Positions 19,298-27,407 of a DNA stretch of 44,541 nt are shown here, piece by piece. Where the stretch lies: positions 1-44,541 of the forward strand of contig JAJDNW010000001.1 in NCBI GenBank assembly GCA_022340465.1, given 5' to 3'. Each line of letters begins with the position of its first letter. The first letter of the stretch is position 1. The notes under the pieces are model-generated. The model saw only the letters and a program-made list of their open reading frames with translations, ran no database searches and had not been told where the DNA came from. This DNA is from Deltaproteobacteria bacterium. GTDB lineage: Bacteria; Desulfobacterota; Desulfobacteria; Desulfobacterales; B30-G6. The position numbers were made by a program, and so were the translations under genes.

Positions 19298-20206
19298 TCA
19301 GTAGCTGACTCCTTTCGACTTCGAAGACACCACCGCCCTCAGCCAGAGCGCGATGAAGGTGACGTACAAGAGTAAAAAAGAAAGGGCCGACCCAAAGGGC
19401 CAGTCCCTGGCCGGACCGAACTCCTGGGCAATCAGGTTGCCGATCATCATGCTGTCCGTACCCCCCAGAAGCACCGGCGTCAGGTAGGTCCCCAGAGAGA
19501 TGATGAAAACCAGCAGCAGTCCCGAGAGGATGCCCGGGAAGGCCAGTGGTATGGTCACCGAAACCATGGTGCGCCACTGGCCGGCCCCGAGGTCCAGGCT
19601 GGCTTCCATGAGCGAGCGGTCGATTTTTTCGAGGGTGGCGTAAATGGGCAGCACCAAAAACGGCAGCGCCACATAGACCAGACCGATGACCACGGCGGAA
19701 TGGTTGTACAGGAGGGCCAGGGGCTTGAACGTCCCCATGATGTCGGGCAAACCCACCAGGCTGAACAGGGCATCCAGCCTGCCGTGAACCCACTCGAGCC
19801 CGAAGTTCAGGAACCCCCGGGTCCTGAGCACCGCTATCCAGGCATAGGTGCGAATGAGCAGGTTGGTCCAGAAAGGCAGAATCACCAGCAGCAGCAGCAT
19901 ATTTTTGTAGCGCGCCGGTGCAAAGGCAATCCCCAGGGCCACGGGAAATCCCATGACAAAACAGATCAGGGTCGTCAGAAACGCCGTCCAGGTGGATTTC
20001 CACATGATGCCCAGATGGATCCACTTCAGCGCCCGGGCATAGTTGCTGAATGACAGGGCCAGCAAGGTCTGCCCCTGGGGTCCGCGCTGGCCGAAACTGT
20101 ACACCCACACGATGACCAGCGGCAGGGTGAAGAATATCAAAATCCATGCGGAGGCAGGCACCAGAAGAATGGCCGCCACCAGTTTGTTGTCACGCCAGTT
20201 TTCCAC
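19298..20206 (-). CDS. potB: Spermidine/putrescine ABC transporter permease
   Basis: Inner-membrane permease of 302 aa with six predicted helices, the first being VAAILLVPASAWILIFFTLP. PotB-type features: FWTNLLIRTYAW in the middle and an EAA loop with SLMEASLDLGAGQWRTMVSV. It lies 318 bases downstream of potD, separated by a structured repeat module that may lower expression of the membrane parts relative to the binding protein. Confidence 0.92.
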   Translation of the reverse strand: MENWRDNKLVAAILLVPASAWILIFFTLPLVIVWVYSFGQRGPQGQTLLALSFSNYARALKWIHLGIMWKSTWTAFLTTLICFVMGFPVALGIAFAPARYKNMLLLLVILPFWTNLLIRTYAWIAVLRTRGFLNFGLEWVHGRLDALFSLVGLPDIMGTFKPLALLYNHSAVVIGLVYVALPFLVLPIYATLEKIDRSLMEASLDLGAGQWRTMVSVTIPLAFPGILSGLLLVFIISLGTYLTPVLLGGTDSMMIGNLIAQEFGPARDWPFGSALSFLLLYVTFIALWLRAVVSSKSKGVSY

Positions 20207-20276
20207 GGTTACTTCTCTCGAACCCCTTGCAATGCATCGGAATCAACCACGATGATCTCACATCGATGCTCGGATC

Positions 20277-20520
20277 GGATTCCATCAATTTAATTACTCA
20301 TATCGTGTCAATGGTAATGCCGAGCTACCGTAAACCGGCTCGGCACGCAGCTGATCGGTTCGGGAGCAAGGCATTTCAGCCTGAAGTTGTAGCTCTTTAC
20401 CTCGATGGCTGAATAACGCAGCTCCTGGGCCGATCAGCGATGCCCAAAAGGTTAACATTGACACGCAGATCGGAGTTTATCAATTTAATTACTCATATCG
20501 TGTCAATGGTAATGCCGAGC
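20277..20520. repeat. Structured repeat module between potD and potB
   Basis: This gap of 318 bases (20207-20524) has no gene. Two direct repeats of 42 identical bases lie at 20284-20325 and 20479-20520 (ATCAATTTAATTACTCATAT...GCCGAGC). Each ends in a GC-rich hairpin: TGCCGAGC/GCTCGGCA for the first, AGCCGG/CCGGCT including the potD stop for the second. Between them three nested arms pair: GCTGATCGG (20350-20358) with CCGATCAGC (20430-20438); GGAGC (20363-20367) with GCTCC (20421-20425); TTCAGCC (20375-20381) with GGCTGAA (20407-20413). It may limit read-through or protect potD mRNA; it may also be a small inserted element. Confidence 0.7.
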
Positions 20521-20524
20521 CGGT

Positions 20525-21604
20525 TTAGCCGGCTTGAATCTTTACCCATGCCTCGTCGTACAACCTTGCCTTGTCGCCCACATCGATGATGACCTCGGAT
20601 GCGGAGATGGCGCTCGCCGGCGGGTAGATCGCCGGGTTTTTCAGATCCACTGGCAGGATGTATTTTCTGGCGGCGGCATTGGGGGTGGCATAGTGGATGA
20701 AGTTGGCGATGTCGGCGCCGACCTTGGCATCCAGGATGTGGTTGATGAACGCGTGGGCGTTATCGGGATGGGGCGCCCCTTTGGGAATGCACATGTTGTC
20801 CATCCAGACCACGCCGCCTTCTTTGGGAACCACGTAGCCGATGTCGTCGTCCTCTTCCATCACCTGCACGATGTCGCCGTTCCATTCCATGACCACATCG
20901 CACTCGCCGGATAGCAGAAGATCCTGGCCGTTGTCCTCGGCAAAGGATTTAACATTGGGTTTCTGCTTGATCAAAAGGTCCCTCGCCTCGGCGATCTCCT
21001 TGGGATTGGTGGAGTTGAGCTTGTAGCCCAGATACTTCAGCGTGACGCCGATGCAGGCCCGCTGGTCCGCCATGAGGGCGATTCTGCCTTTGAATTCGTC
21101 GCTGTCCAAAACGGTTTTCCAACTGGTGGGAGGCGTTTTCACTTTCGATTTACGGTAGCCGATCCCGATGGTGCCCCACATGTAGGGAATGGCATACTTC
21201 ATCCCCGGACTGTAGGCCGGGTCGGAAAAGTTGGGGTCCGGATCGATGTTCTTGATGTTGGGTATTTTGGAGTGATCGAGGGCCACCAGCATGTTCAGGG
21301 TCGTCATGGTCTCCACCATGTAGTCGCTGGGGAAAATGAGGTCGAAGCCCGGATTGCCCTCCTTCAGTTTGGCAAACATCTCCTCGTTGTTGGCAAACAG
21401 GTCGTACTGCACCTTGATGCCGGTTTTCTTGGTGAACTGCGGGATGGTGTCCTCACCGATGTAGGTATCCCAATTGTAAACGTTCAGCTGCTTTTCCTCG
21501 GCCCCCCACACCATGCCCGGGGCAAACGTCATGCCGACACCTACGGCGGCCGCACCCTTCATAAAGGATCTTCTCGAAATCGGTCTTTGCATCATCTTTT
21601 TCAT
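20525..21604 (-). CDS. potD: Polyamine-type ABC transporter substrate-binding protein, Tat-exported
   Basis: Periplasmic binding protein of 359 aa for spermidine/putrescine or a related cation. The N-terminus holds a twin-arginine signal (SRRSFMKGAAAVGVGM), so it is exported folded; E. coli PotD uses the Sec route. Mature start LNVYNWDTYIGEDTIPQF matches the family, as do FDLIFPSDYMV and YMWGTIGIGYRKSK. A strong AGGAGG lies upstream. It is the first gene of its operon, read leftwards. Substrate cannot be fixed beyond the PotD/PotF family. Confidence 0.92.
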   Translation of the reverse strand: MKKMMQRPISRRSFMKGAAAVGVGMTFAPGMVWGAEEKQLNVYNWDTYIGEDTIPQFTKKTGIKVQYDLFANNEEMFAKLKEGNPGFDLIFPSDYMVETMTTLNMLVALDHSKIPNIKNIDPDPNFSDPAYSPGMKYAIPYMWGTIGIGYRKSKVKTPPTSWKTVLDSDEFKGRIALMADQRACIGVTLKYLGYKLNSTNPKEIAEARDLLIKQKPNVKSFAEDNGQDLLLSGECDVVMEWNGDIVQVMEEDDDIGYVVPKEGGVVWMDNMCIPKGAPHPDNAHAFINHILDAKVGADIANFIHYATPNAAARKYILPVDLKNPAIYPPASAISASEVIIDVGDKARLYDEAWVKIQAG

Positions 21605-21773
21605 GCCTTCCTCCTCCTTTTGCTTGTCTCCCTGGTCATCAAAAGTCTAACCCCAACGATGCATGAACCGCTTCGTTGAGGCAAACGACATGGTAGCGAT
21701 TAGAAGCCATATAGCCAATCCGAACAAACCGGAATTTCCAATATCGAATGATAAAAATGAACATAGTAACCGA

Positions 21774-22013
21774 TCAGCCACCGAAAATGGGGCGATACAT
21801 GCGCACGAAATTACCCGCGCCGAGGACACGCGTATCTTTCACCAGCCTGCCGTCCACGGAAATGATGCCCACTTTTTTTCTGGGAATTCCCAACTGTTCT
21901 ATCAAATCGAGAATGCGCATCCCTTCCGGAAGCTCCACTGTCATCCCTTTCAGCGGATCATGCTCCCTCAGATCCTTTCCCAGGGCGCCGTACAGTTTGA
22001 CCCGTATTTCCAT
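21774..22013 (-). CDS. MoaD/ThiS-family sulfur-carrier protein
   Basis: Ubiquitin-fold protein of 79 aa ending in MYRPIFGG. The terminal Gly-Gly is the residue pair that becomes a thiocarboxylate in MoaD/ThiS carriers, which donate sulfur during pterin-cofactor or thiamin synthesis. The fold is supported by VKLYGALGKDL at the start and ISVDGRLVKDTRVLGAGNFV. It lies 56 bases downstream of the aldehyde oxidoreductase on the same strand, a common pairing in tungsten enzymes, so a role in the tungsten-pterin supply is likely. No activating MoeB-like enzyme is in the window. Confidence 0.85.
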   Translation of the reverse strand: MEIRVKLYGALGKDLREHDPLKGMTVELPEGMRILDLIEQLGIPRKKVGIISVDGRLVKDTRVLGAGNFVRMYRPIFGG

Positions 22014-22026
22014 ATCGCCTGTCTAC

Positions 22027-22070
22027 AATTTGACTACAGCCGGAGCTGCCGCCCCGGCTATAGTCAAATT
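22027..22070 (-). promoter_or_regulatory. Intercistronic hairpin between aldehyde oxidoreductase and MoaD-like gene
   Basis: A 17-base stem with one mismatch: 22027-22043 against 22054-22070 with a 10-base loop. It begins at the oxidoreductase stop codon and ends just before the MoaD-like ribosome-binding region. No T-tract follows, so attenuation or mRNA protection is more likely than full termination. Confidence 0.6.
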
Positions 22071-23791
22071 TAAAACTCCCAGGTGCCGTCCAGATCTTCC
22101 TCGGTGACGACCACCACCTTGTTGTGGGGCGGAAGCGGCTCTTCGTAAAACATCTTGGGCAGCCTGTCGTCCTCTTTGGTAAAGCCTGCCTTGCGGTTGA
22201 ACTCCCTCTCGGCTTTCAGAATACGGATGCCCAGGGCGGCCCAGTCATCTTCGCCGAAAGGCTTGCCCAGCTTGGCCGAAACCATCTTGCACACCGTGTC
22301 CAGTCCCGCGGCAAAGCCGCTCTGGGCAAAGTCGCAGATGCCGACGGTGTCGACAGCCGCCATGTGCAGCTGCGAATTCCGCGAATTCTCCACCTGGCCC
22401 TCGGCGGAAAAGCGATCCAGTTTACCCCCGAAATCCTCCAGATTGTCGGCCACCACCCATCCGGCCGTATGATCGCCGCCCATGGGGGTCGTGGCGTAGG
22501 TTACCGCCATCCCCTGAATGGCCCGGGGGTCGTAGGCGGCCATGCTCTGCCGCTTCATCACCGGCACGCGGTCGTGATTGAAATGCTCGCCCACGGCTGC
22601 CGGTCCGTTTCCGATCAGTTTGCCCATTTCGGTGCCCTCGGCCACGGCTTCGACCATCTCGATGGCGGCCTGGGCATCCCCAAACGGTTTATAGCCCGCG
22701 TCCATGGCCACGGCCACGGCCACGCCGGTGCTGATGGTGTCCAGACCGATGTCGTCGCACAGGAAATCCAGTTTGGCGATGGCGTCCAGGTCGTCGTTAC
22801 CCAGCATGCCGCCCATGGACCAGATCGTCTCATACTCGAGGGAAGAGGTGACATACGCCCCCTCTTTATCCACGTACTCGTTGGAACAGCGGATGATGCA
22901 TTGAGCGCAACCCATGTGGGTACATGCGCCGCCGCGCTCCTTGATCACCTCCGCCATGGTTTCGCCGGTGATCTTTTCCACACCATCGAACTGGCCCTCC
23001 CGGGCGTTGCGCGTCGGAAACGCCCCCACCGCGTTGATGGATCCCACCAGCACGGCGGAACCCAGTTGGGCCAATACCGAGGTGAAGTCGTCATCCCTGA
23101 CGGCCTGGGCATATTTTTTTGCACACGCCTTGAAGAGATCGGCATCCGCCAGCGGATCGGTGGCCTTGCCGCCCCGGTCCACGACAACGGCCTTCAACCC
23201 CTTTGACGCCATGACCGCCCCCAACCCACCGCGGCCGGCAGCCCGGCAGGGGCGACCGTCTGCATCGGTTGTCTGTATGGAAGCCGCCGTCAGCAAAGAC
23301 TCGCCCGCAGGGCCGATGCAGGTGATGCTGTTTTTCTCGCCGTAGGCCTCTTTGAGACGGCGCACCAGTTCATAGGTCCGCAGGCCCCTGTAGGCGCCGG
23401 CGTCCACAAGCTCGACCTGGCCCTCGGCGTCGATTTTAATAAGATACAGAGCCTCCCGATCGGCGGGCTGCCCCTCCACGATGATGGCCGTTATCCCCAA
23501 GTGGGCGAGGTCCGCTGCCGCCGTGCCGCCGACGTTGCTCTCCTTGATACCACCGGTCAAAGGACTCTTGGCCCCGATGGACAGGCGGCTCGTGTTGACC
23601 AACATGGTTCCGCTCAGATAGCCCGGAGCGATAATCAGCTTGTTCTCCGGCCCCAGGGGGTCGCAGGTGGCGGGAACCTCCTTGTTGATCATGATGGAGG
23701 TCAATCCCCGGCCGCCCAAACCCTCATATTCCGTCGGGACATCGCCGGTAGTTATGCCTTGAGACGTCATGTCGATTTTCACAAATTTCAT
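22070..23791 (-). CDS. aor: Tungsten-type aldehyde:ferredoxin oxidoreductase
   Basis: Enzyme of 573 aa that oxidises aldehydes to acids with ferredoxin, or the reverse, using a bis-pterin tungsten cofactor and one [4Fe-4S] cluster. Seen: N-terminal beta-barrel (GGRGLTSIMINKE; NTSRLSIGAKSPLTGG), cluster motif CTHMGCAQCIIRC (near residues 288-302), with a distal Cys in VGICDFAQSG; pterin-binding YDPRAIQGMAVTYATTPMGGDHTAG. The start has AGGAGG well spaced. It is the first gene of an operon with the MoaD-like gene, behind a sigma-54 promoter and a divergent PLP decarboxylase. Several AOR subfamilies share these motifs, so the aldehyde is unknown; products of amine or amino-acid breakdown are a reasonable inference. 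Confidence 0.93.
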   Translation of the reverse strand: MKFVKIDMTSQGITTGDVPTEYEGLGGRGLTSIMINKEVPATCDPLGPENKLIIAPGYLSGTMLVNTSRLSIGAKSPLTGGIKESNVGGTAAADLAHLGITAIIVEGQPADREALYLIKIDAEGQVELVDAGAYRGLRTYELVRRLKEAYGEKNSITCIGPAGESLLTAASIQTTDADGRPCRAAGRGGLGAVMASKGLKAVVVDRGGKATDPLADADLFKACAKKYAQAVRDDDFTSVLAQLGSAVLVGSINAVGAFPTRNAREGQFDGVEKITGETMAEVIKERGGACTHMGCAQCIIRCSNEYVDKEGAYVTSSLEYETIWSMGGMLGNDDLDAIAKLDFLCDDIGLDTISTGVAVAVAMDAGYKPFGDAQAAIEMVEAVAEGTEMGKLIGNGPAAVGEHFNHDRVPVMKRQSMAAYDPRAIQGMAVTYATTPMGGDHTAGWVVADNLEDFGGKLDRFSAEGQVENSRNSQLHMAAVDTVGICDFAQSGFAAGLDTVCKMVSAKLGKPFGEDDWAALGIRILKAEREFNRKAGFTKEDDRLPKMFYEEPLPPHNKVVVVTEEDLDGTWEF

Positions 23792-23980
23792 TGCACCCTC
23801 CTTTGGTTATACCCGTCATTTCTCACAACTGGAGCTGTTCTGTTTGATTTGTTTGATGGGAGAGTGCCCTTATATCACGATCATCGTATTTATGCGAGTC
23901 TAAATTCTAACCCGCAAGCTCTAAGAATAACCACGCTCACAAGCTGCTTTGTCGGTGCTTTGTCGGTCGCATGGTGGTAA

Positions 23981-23997
23981 AGCAAACAAAATGCCAA
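23981..23997 (-). promoter_or_regulatory. Sigma-54 promoter for the aldehyde oxidoreductase operon
   Basis: On the minus strand TTGGCATTTTGTTTGCT: GG and GC are 10 bases apart, as in the consensus TTGGCACG-N4-TTGCT. Start site predicted near 23970, giving a leader of about 180 bases. A tandem 11-base repeat (TGCTTTGTCGG twice, 23945-23966) lies in the leader. Confidence 0.75.
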
Positions 23998-24068
23998 CAT
24001 TGAAAACTCCACATCTATCTGTTATCAATAACGATTTATTTTTTTGGTCTCCCGTGCACCAACATAAA

Positions 24069-24112
24069 TTACGTTTTTGTCTTAATGCCGACCTCCCTTC
24101 TACATATTTGTA
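24069..24112 (-). promoter_or_regulatory. Candidate two-site enhancer upstream of the aldehyde oxidoreductase operon
   Basis: Minus strand: TACAAATATGTA (24112-24101), a 19-base gap, then GACAAAAACGTAA (24081-24069). The glnD sites are TACAAAATTGTA and GACAATTTTGTAA with the same 19-base gap, order and orientation. The distal site starts 116 bases from the TGGCA of the promoter here and 121 bases at glnD. The 456-base non-coding stretch 23792-24247 also holds a promoter for the divergent gene. Confidence 0.5.
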
Positions 24113-24141
24113 ATTTTAGAATGCGGGCATCGATTTTCCGC

Positions 24142-24170
24142 TTGACCGGCCAACGGCAGTGACCTATATT
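24142..24170 (+). promoter_or_regulatory. Sigma-70 promoter for the PLP decarboxylase
   Basis: TTGACC (24142-24147), 17-base spacer, TATATT (24165-24170), each five of six to consensus. Start predicted near 24177, 71 bases before the ATG. Thus the divergent pair seems to use different sigma factors. Confidence 0.6.
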
Positions 24171-24247
24171 TCGCTGAAAGTAGAACGTAAGACTTTCCAC
24201 TCCTCAGTAACAATGCTGGGGTCCACCGATCGAAAACGGAGGCACCG

Positions 24248-25684
24248 ATGAACATCCCCGAAAAAGGAATGGCAAAAGACGCGATACTGGACACCCTGAA
24301 ATCCTACAAAAAAAAGGATCTGGATTGGAAATCGGGCAGGGTCATGGGTTATGTGTATGACGCCGGTGAAAAGGCCAAGGACGTCATCAACGATGCTTAC
24401 ACCATGTACCTTTCCGAGAATGCCCTGGATCCTACCACCTACCCGAGCCTGCTGCGCCTCGAAAACGAAGTCGTCAGAATGACCGCCAACCTCCTCCGGG
24501 GGGATGAAAATGTGGTGGGCAACTTCACCTCCGGCGGCACGGAAAGCCTGATCCTGGCCGTGAAGACCGCGCGGGACATGATGCGCTTCAAAAAGCCGGA
24601 AATCAAGAAACCGGAGATGGTGCTGCCGATCACGGCCCACGCTTCCTTCTACAAGGCCGCCCACTACCTGTGTATCGAGCCGGTGATCGTACCGGTGCAT
24701 GACGGCTCTTTCAAAGCGGATGTCGCCGCCATGCGCGAAGCCATCACCGACAACACCATACTTCTGGTGGGATCGGCCCCCGGGTATGCCCACGGCATCG
24801 TCGACCCCATCCCGGAGATCGCCGGGCTGGCCCTCGAGCATGACCTGCTCTGCCACGTGGATGGCTGTGTGGGCGGCATCCACCTTCCCTACATGCGCAA
24901 AATGGGCTATGAGGTGCCCGAATTCGACTTTACGGTGCCGGGGGTGACCTCCATCTCGGCCGATCTGCACAAATACGGCTACGCCGCCAAAGGCGCCTCG
25001 GTTATCCTGTACAGGAACCAGGAAATCAGGCGCCACCAGATGTTTGCCTGTTCCCGGTGGACCGGTTATACCGTCATCAACCCGGCTGTCACCAGCAGCA
25101 AATCCGGCGGCCCCATGGCGGCGGCCTGGGCGGTGCTCCACTACCTGGGCGACGAAGGTTATAAAAAGATCGTCAAGGAAGTCATGGACGCCACCCAATT
25201 GACGCTTGCAGGCATCGAAAAGATCGACGGCATACGGGTGCTGGGCAAGCCCGATATGTGCATGTTCTCGTTTGCCTCCACCTCCGAAAAGCTGAACGTC
25301 TACAGGCTGGCCGACCGGATGAAAACCAAGGGGTGGCTGGTGCAGCCGCAGTTCGCCAGGAACAACTCCCCTTCCAACCTGCACGTGTCCTTCAACCGGC
25401 TTTCCGTGCCGCGGGCCCAAGAATTTCTCCTGGCCTTGGAACAGACCGTCAAGGAGGTGATGGCCGAGGAGATCGACGACAAAACCGGTGCGCTGCGGTC
25501 TGAAATCGAAAAGCTCTCCGTCAATTTCGACGAGGCGTCCTTTTTCAAACTGGCTGAAATGGCGGGCATCACGGGAATGGAGCTGCCGGAACAAATGGAA
25601 ACCATCAACATGCTCCTGGAGGCGCTCCCCTACGATGTATCGGAGTTCATGCTGGTGGAGTTTCTGAATAATCTGATGAAATGA
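24248..25684 (+). CDS. Group II PLP-dependent decarboxylase / sphingosine-1-phosphate-lyase-like
   Basis: Fold-type I PLP enzyme of 478 aa. Seen: phosphate-binding FTSGGTESLILAVKTARD; HASFYKAAHYL with the ring-stacking His; HVDGCVGG with the Asp that holds the PLP nitrogen; and SADLHKYGYAAKGASVILYR with PLP-Lys242. The combination is closest to the S1P-lyase/tyrosine-decarboxylase branch. Members cleave phospho-sphingoid bases or decarboxylate amino acids; no sphingolipid genes are nearby, so amino-acid decarboxylation is preferred, not proven. CGGAGG precedes ATG 24248. Divergent from the tungsten aldehyde oxidoreductase: amine made here could give an aldehyde for that enzyme. Confidence 0.85.
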   Translation: MNIPEKGMAKDAILDTLKSYKKKDLDWKSGRVMGYVYDAGEKAKDVINDAYTMYLSENALDPTTYPSLLRLENEVVRMTANLLRGDENVVGNFTSGGTESLILAVKTARDMMRFKKPEIKKPEMVLPITAHASFYKAAHYLCIEPVIVPVHDGSFKADVAAMREAITDNTILLVGSAPGYAHGIVDPIPEIAGLALEHDLLCHVDGCVGGIHLPYMRKMGYEVPEFDFTVPGVTSISADLHKYGYAAKGASVILYRNQEIRRHQMFACSRWTGYTVINPAVTSSKSGGPMAAAWAVLHYLGDEGYKKIVKEVMDATQLTLAGIEKIDGIRVLGKPDMCMFSFASTSEKLNVYRLADRMKTKGWLVQPQFARNNSPSNLHVSFNRLSVPRAQEFLLALEQTVKEVMAEEIDDKTGALRSEIEKLSVNFDEASFFKLAEMAGITGMELPEQMETINMLLEALPYDVSEFMLVEFLNNLMK

Positions 25685-25745
25685 ACATTATGTCTTTGTG
25701 GTTTGAAACCGTTATCGAACCAGTAAACCGAATCACCAATGAAAA

Positions 25746-27200
25746 ATGGCCGCAACAAGGAAGAACCGCCTGAAAATAAGCCAGCTGGCCCGCAGAGCGG
25801 GGGTAACCGTTCCCACGGTAAAGCACTATGTCCGGGAAGGGCTCCTGCCCCGCCCCGTGAAAACCAGCCGCAACATGGCCTATTACAGCGAAGAAAGTAT
25901 CGACAGGATCAGGCTGGTTAAAAAAATCCAGAAGGAACGGTATCTGCCGCTGGCGGTCATCAAGCGGCTGCTGGACGCCGGCGAGTCCTTCGACGAAGAA
26001 CTGGCCCTGGGAAGGGCCATTCTGAAAACGAACCGGATCGGGTCCACGGAGACACCCCTAAAACGCGCCGGCATCGAAGCGGCGACCGGATGCCCCCTGG
26101 ACAAAATCGACACCATAGAGGAAAGGGGTCTGATCCACCCGCTGACCGAAGGGGGTGAAAAGGCCTACCTGCCCGAAGACGTGGCGCTGATCCGTGTCGT
26201 GAAAGCGAGGGACGACCTGGGCGTGCCTTTCGAAGCCTCCCTTTCCACGCTGCGCATCTACGGGGATGCCCTGACCGGTGCCGTTCAGGAGGACATCAAC
26301 TTTTTCGTACGCAACATCACGGCCAGGACGCCCACCCGCCGGGCCATCCGTTTTATCACCGAGGCGGATGAAACCCTCGATCGCTTCATCGTCTTCTTTC
26401 GTCAGAAAATGCTGCGGCAGTTCGGCGAAAAAACCATCGAGGCCCTCAACCGGCTCCCGGAAAACCTGGCCGTACTCAACTTTCTGCCGGTAACCGGCAT
26501 CACGCTGCCCGACCATCCGCCGGCAACGCCCCCCTACAACCGTATTTACAACCTGCTCAAGGGAGCCACGCTGTTGCCGGCCGGTGCGGTTCGGCCGCTA
26601 GACCTGGTCGCAGAGCCCCCGCGCATGAAGGCGCTGGCAATTTTGTCGCTTCTGGTTACCGGCGACACGCAAAACGCGCTGAAGCTCGTCCAAGCCCTGA
26701 TTCCCGAACCGGCGGAAACGGCGCTGGAAAACGCGGCGGCCGCCCTGACCTACCTTTTTGCCATGGATACGTCATCCGGTTTTGCTCTGCCCATGTTAAA
26801 CGTCAACAAGGTGTTTCACCACCTGGCACGCATCGAAAAGCTCGAGCCGGAAACCACACCGGACCGTTTTTTCAGCCGCTATGTCTGCGGTTCAGTGTAT
26901 CTATTCCTGCCGGGCGTCTTCAACACCCGCCGCACCGGAATCGATCTTCTGGGTGCCCTTAAAAAGGAATTGGACGGCATCGATTTTAAGAAATTCGATT
27001 GGCCCGTGTGGCTGATCCGGACCCTGGAAAAGGAAATCGCACCGCGGCTGAGGGTCAGAATCAACCGTTTCCTGGCGTCGGCCTACCTGACATGTGGAAA
27101 CCGCAAATCCGCCGGCGCATGCCTGGACGCCGTCCTCCAAGGAACCGGCCCGCAAAGCGAACACGCGGCCTGGGCCAGGACCGAAAAAAGAAAGTTTTAA
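25746..27200 (+). CDS. MerR-family regulator with tandem MerR-like domains and long C-terminal region
   Basis: Protein of 484 aa, much longer than usual MerR proteins (about 130-280). Residues about 7-75 form a MerR winged helix (LKISQLARRAGVTVPTVKHY, EGLLPRP, AYYSEESIDRIRLVKKIQ). Residues about 100-170 look like a second, weaker copy: LKRAGIEAATGCPLDKIDTI, ERGLIHPL, AYLPEDVALIRVVKARDDLG. The remaining 310 residues are helical, with no cysteine pattern of metal sensors, and I do not recognise the domain. ATG 25746 lacks a strong ribosome-binding site; another ATG at 25739 is out of frame. It follows the decarboxylase by 61 bases and may control it or the amino-acid genes downstream. Confidence 0.82.
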   Translation: MAATRKNRLKISQLARRAGVTVPTVKHYVREGLLPRPVKTSRNMAYYSEESIDRIRLVKKIQKERYLPLAVIKRLLDAGESFDEELALGRAILKTNRIGSTETPLKRAGIEAATGCPLDKIDTIEERGLIHPLTEGGEKAYLPEDVALIRVVKARDDLGVPFEASLSTLRIYGDALTGAVQEDINFFVRNITARTPTRRAIRFITEADETLDRFIVFFRQKMLRQFGEKTIEALNRLPENLAVLNFLPVTGITLPDHPPATPPYNRIYNLLKGATLLPAGAVRPLDLVAEPPRMKALAILSLLVTGDTQNALKLVQALIPEPAETALENAAAALTYLFAMDTSSGFALPMLNVNKVFHHLARIEKLEPETTPDRFFSRYVCGSVYLFLPGVFNTRRTGIDLLGALKKELDGIDFKKFDWPVWLIRTLEKEIAPRLRVRINRFLASAYLTCGNRKSAGACLDAVLQGTGPQSEHAAWARTEKRKF

Positions 27201-27265
27201 ATCTTTCGTGATTTCATGATAAGCATTTATCTACGGTTTTGAATTTATGTCATTCCAAATTTAGA

Positions 27266-27385
27266 TTGAACACTCCCCGCAGCAAGCTTAAGGGGAATCT
27301 TGACCGTAAGGAATTCTATCAATTATGATCCGTTCGCTTACCCTGCAGCAAGCTGCAGGGAATGCGCTCGCTATCTCGGTTCATC
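27266..27385. repeat. 120-base interspersed repeat, copy R3
   Basis: Second full copy of the element at 11761-11880, same orientation in the window. Differences: one base in the CTT(C/G)ACCG segment and three in GAT(TCAC/CCGT)TCGC. Its right end is 22 bases before the start codon of the next gene, so it forms that gene's leader, including the perfect CCCTGCAGC-AA-GCTGCAGGG hairpin (27340-27359). Confidence 0.85.
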
Positions 27386-27407
27386 TCTGTTTCCGGAGAA
27401 GAAAAAC

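Noticed and set aside
24164-25594. A 476-codon minus-strand frame opposite the decarboxylase
   Set aside because: Antisense shadow; the plus strand carries all PLP motifs and a ribosome-binding site.
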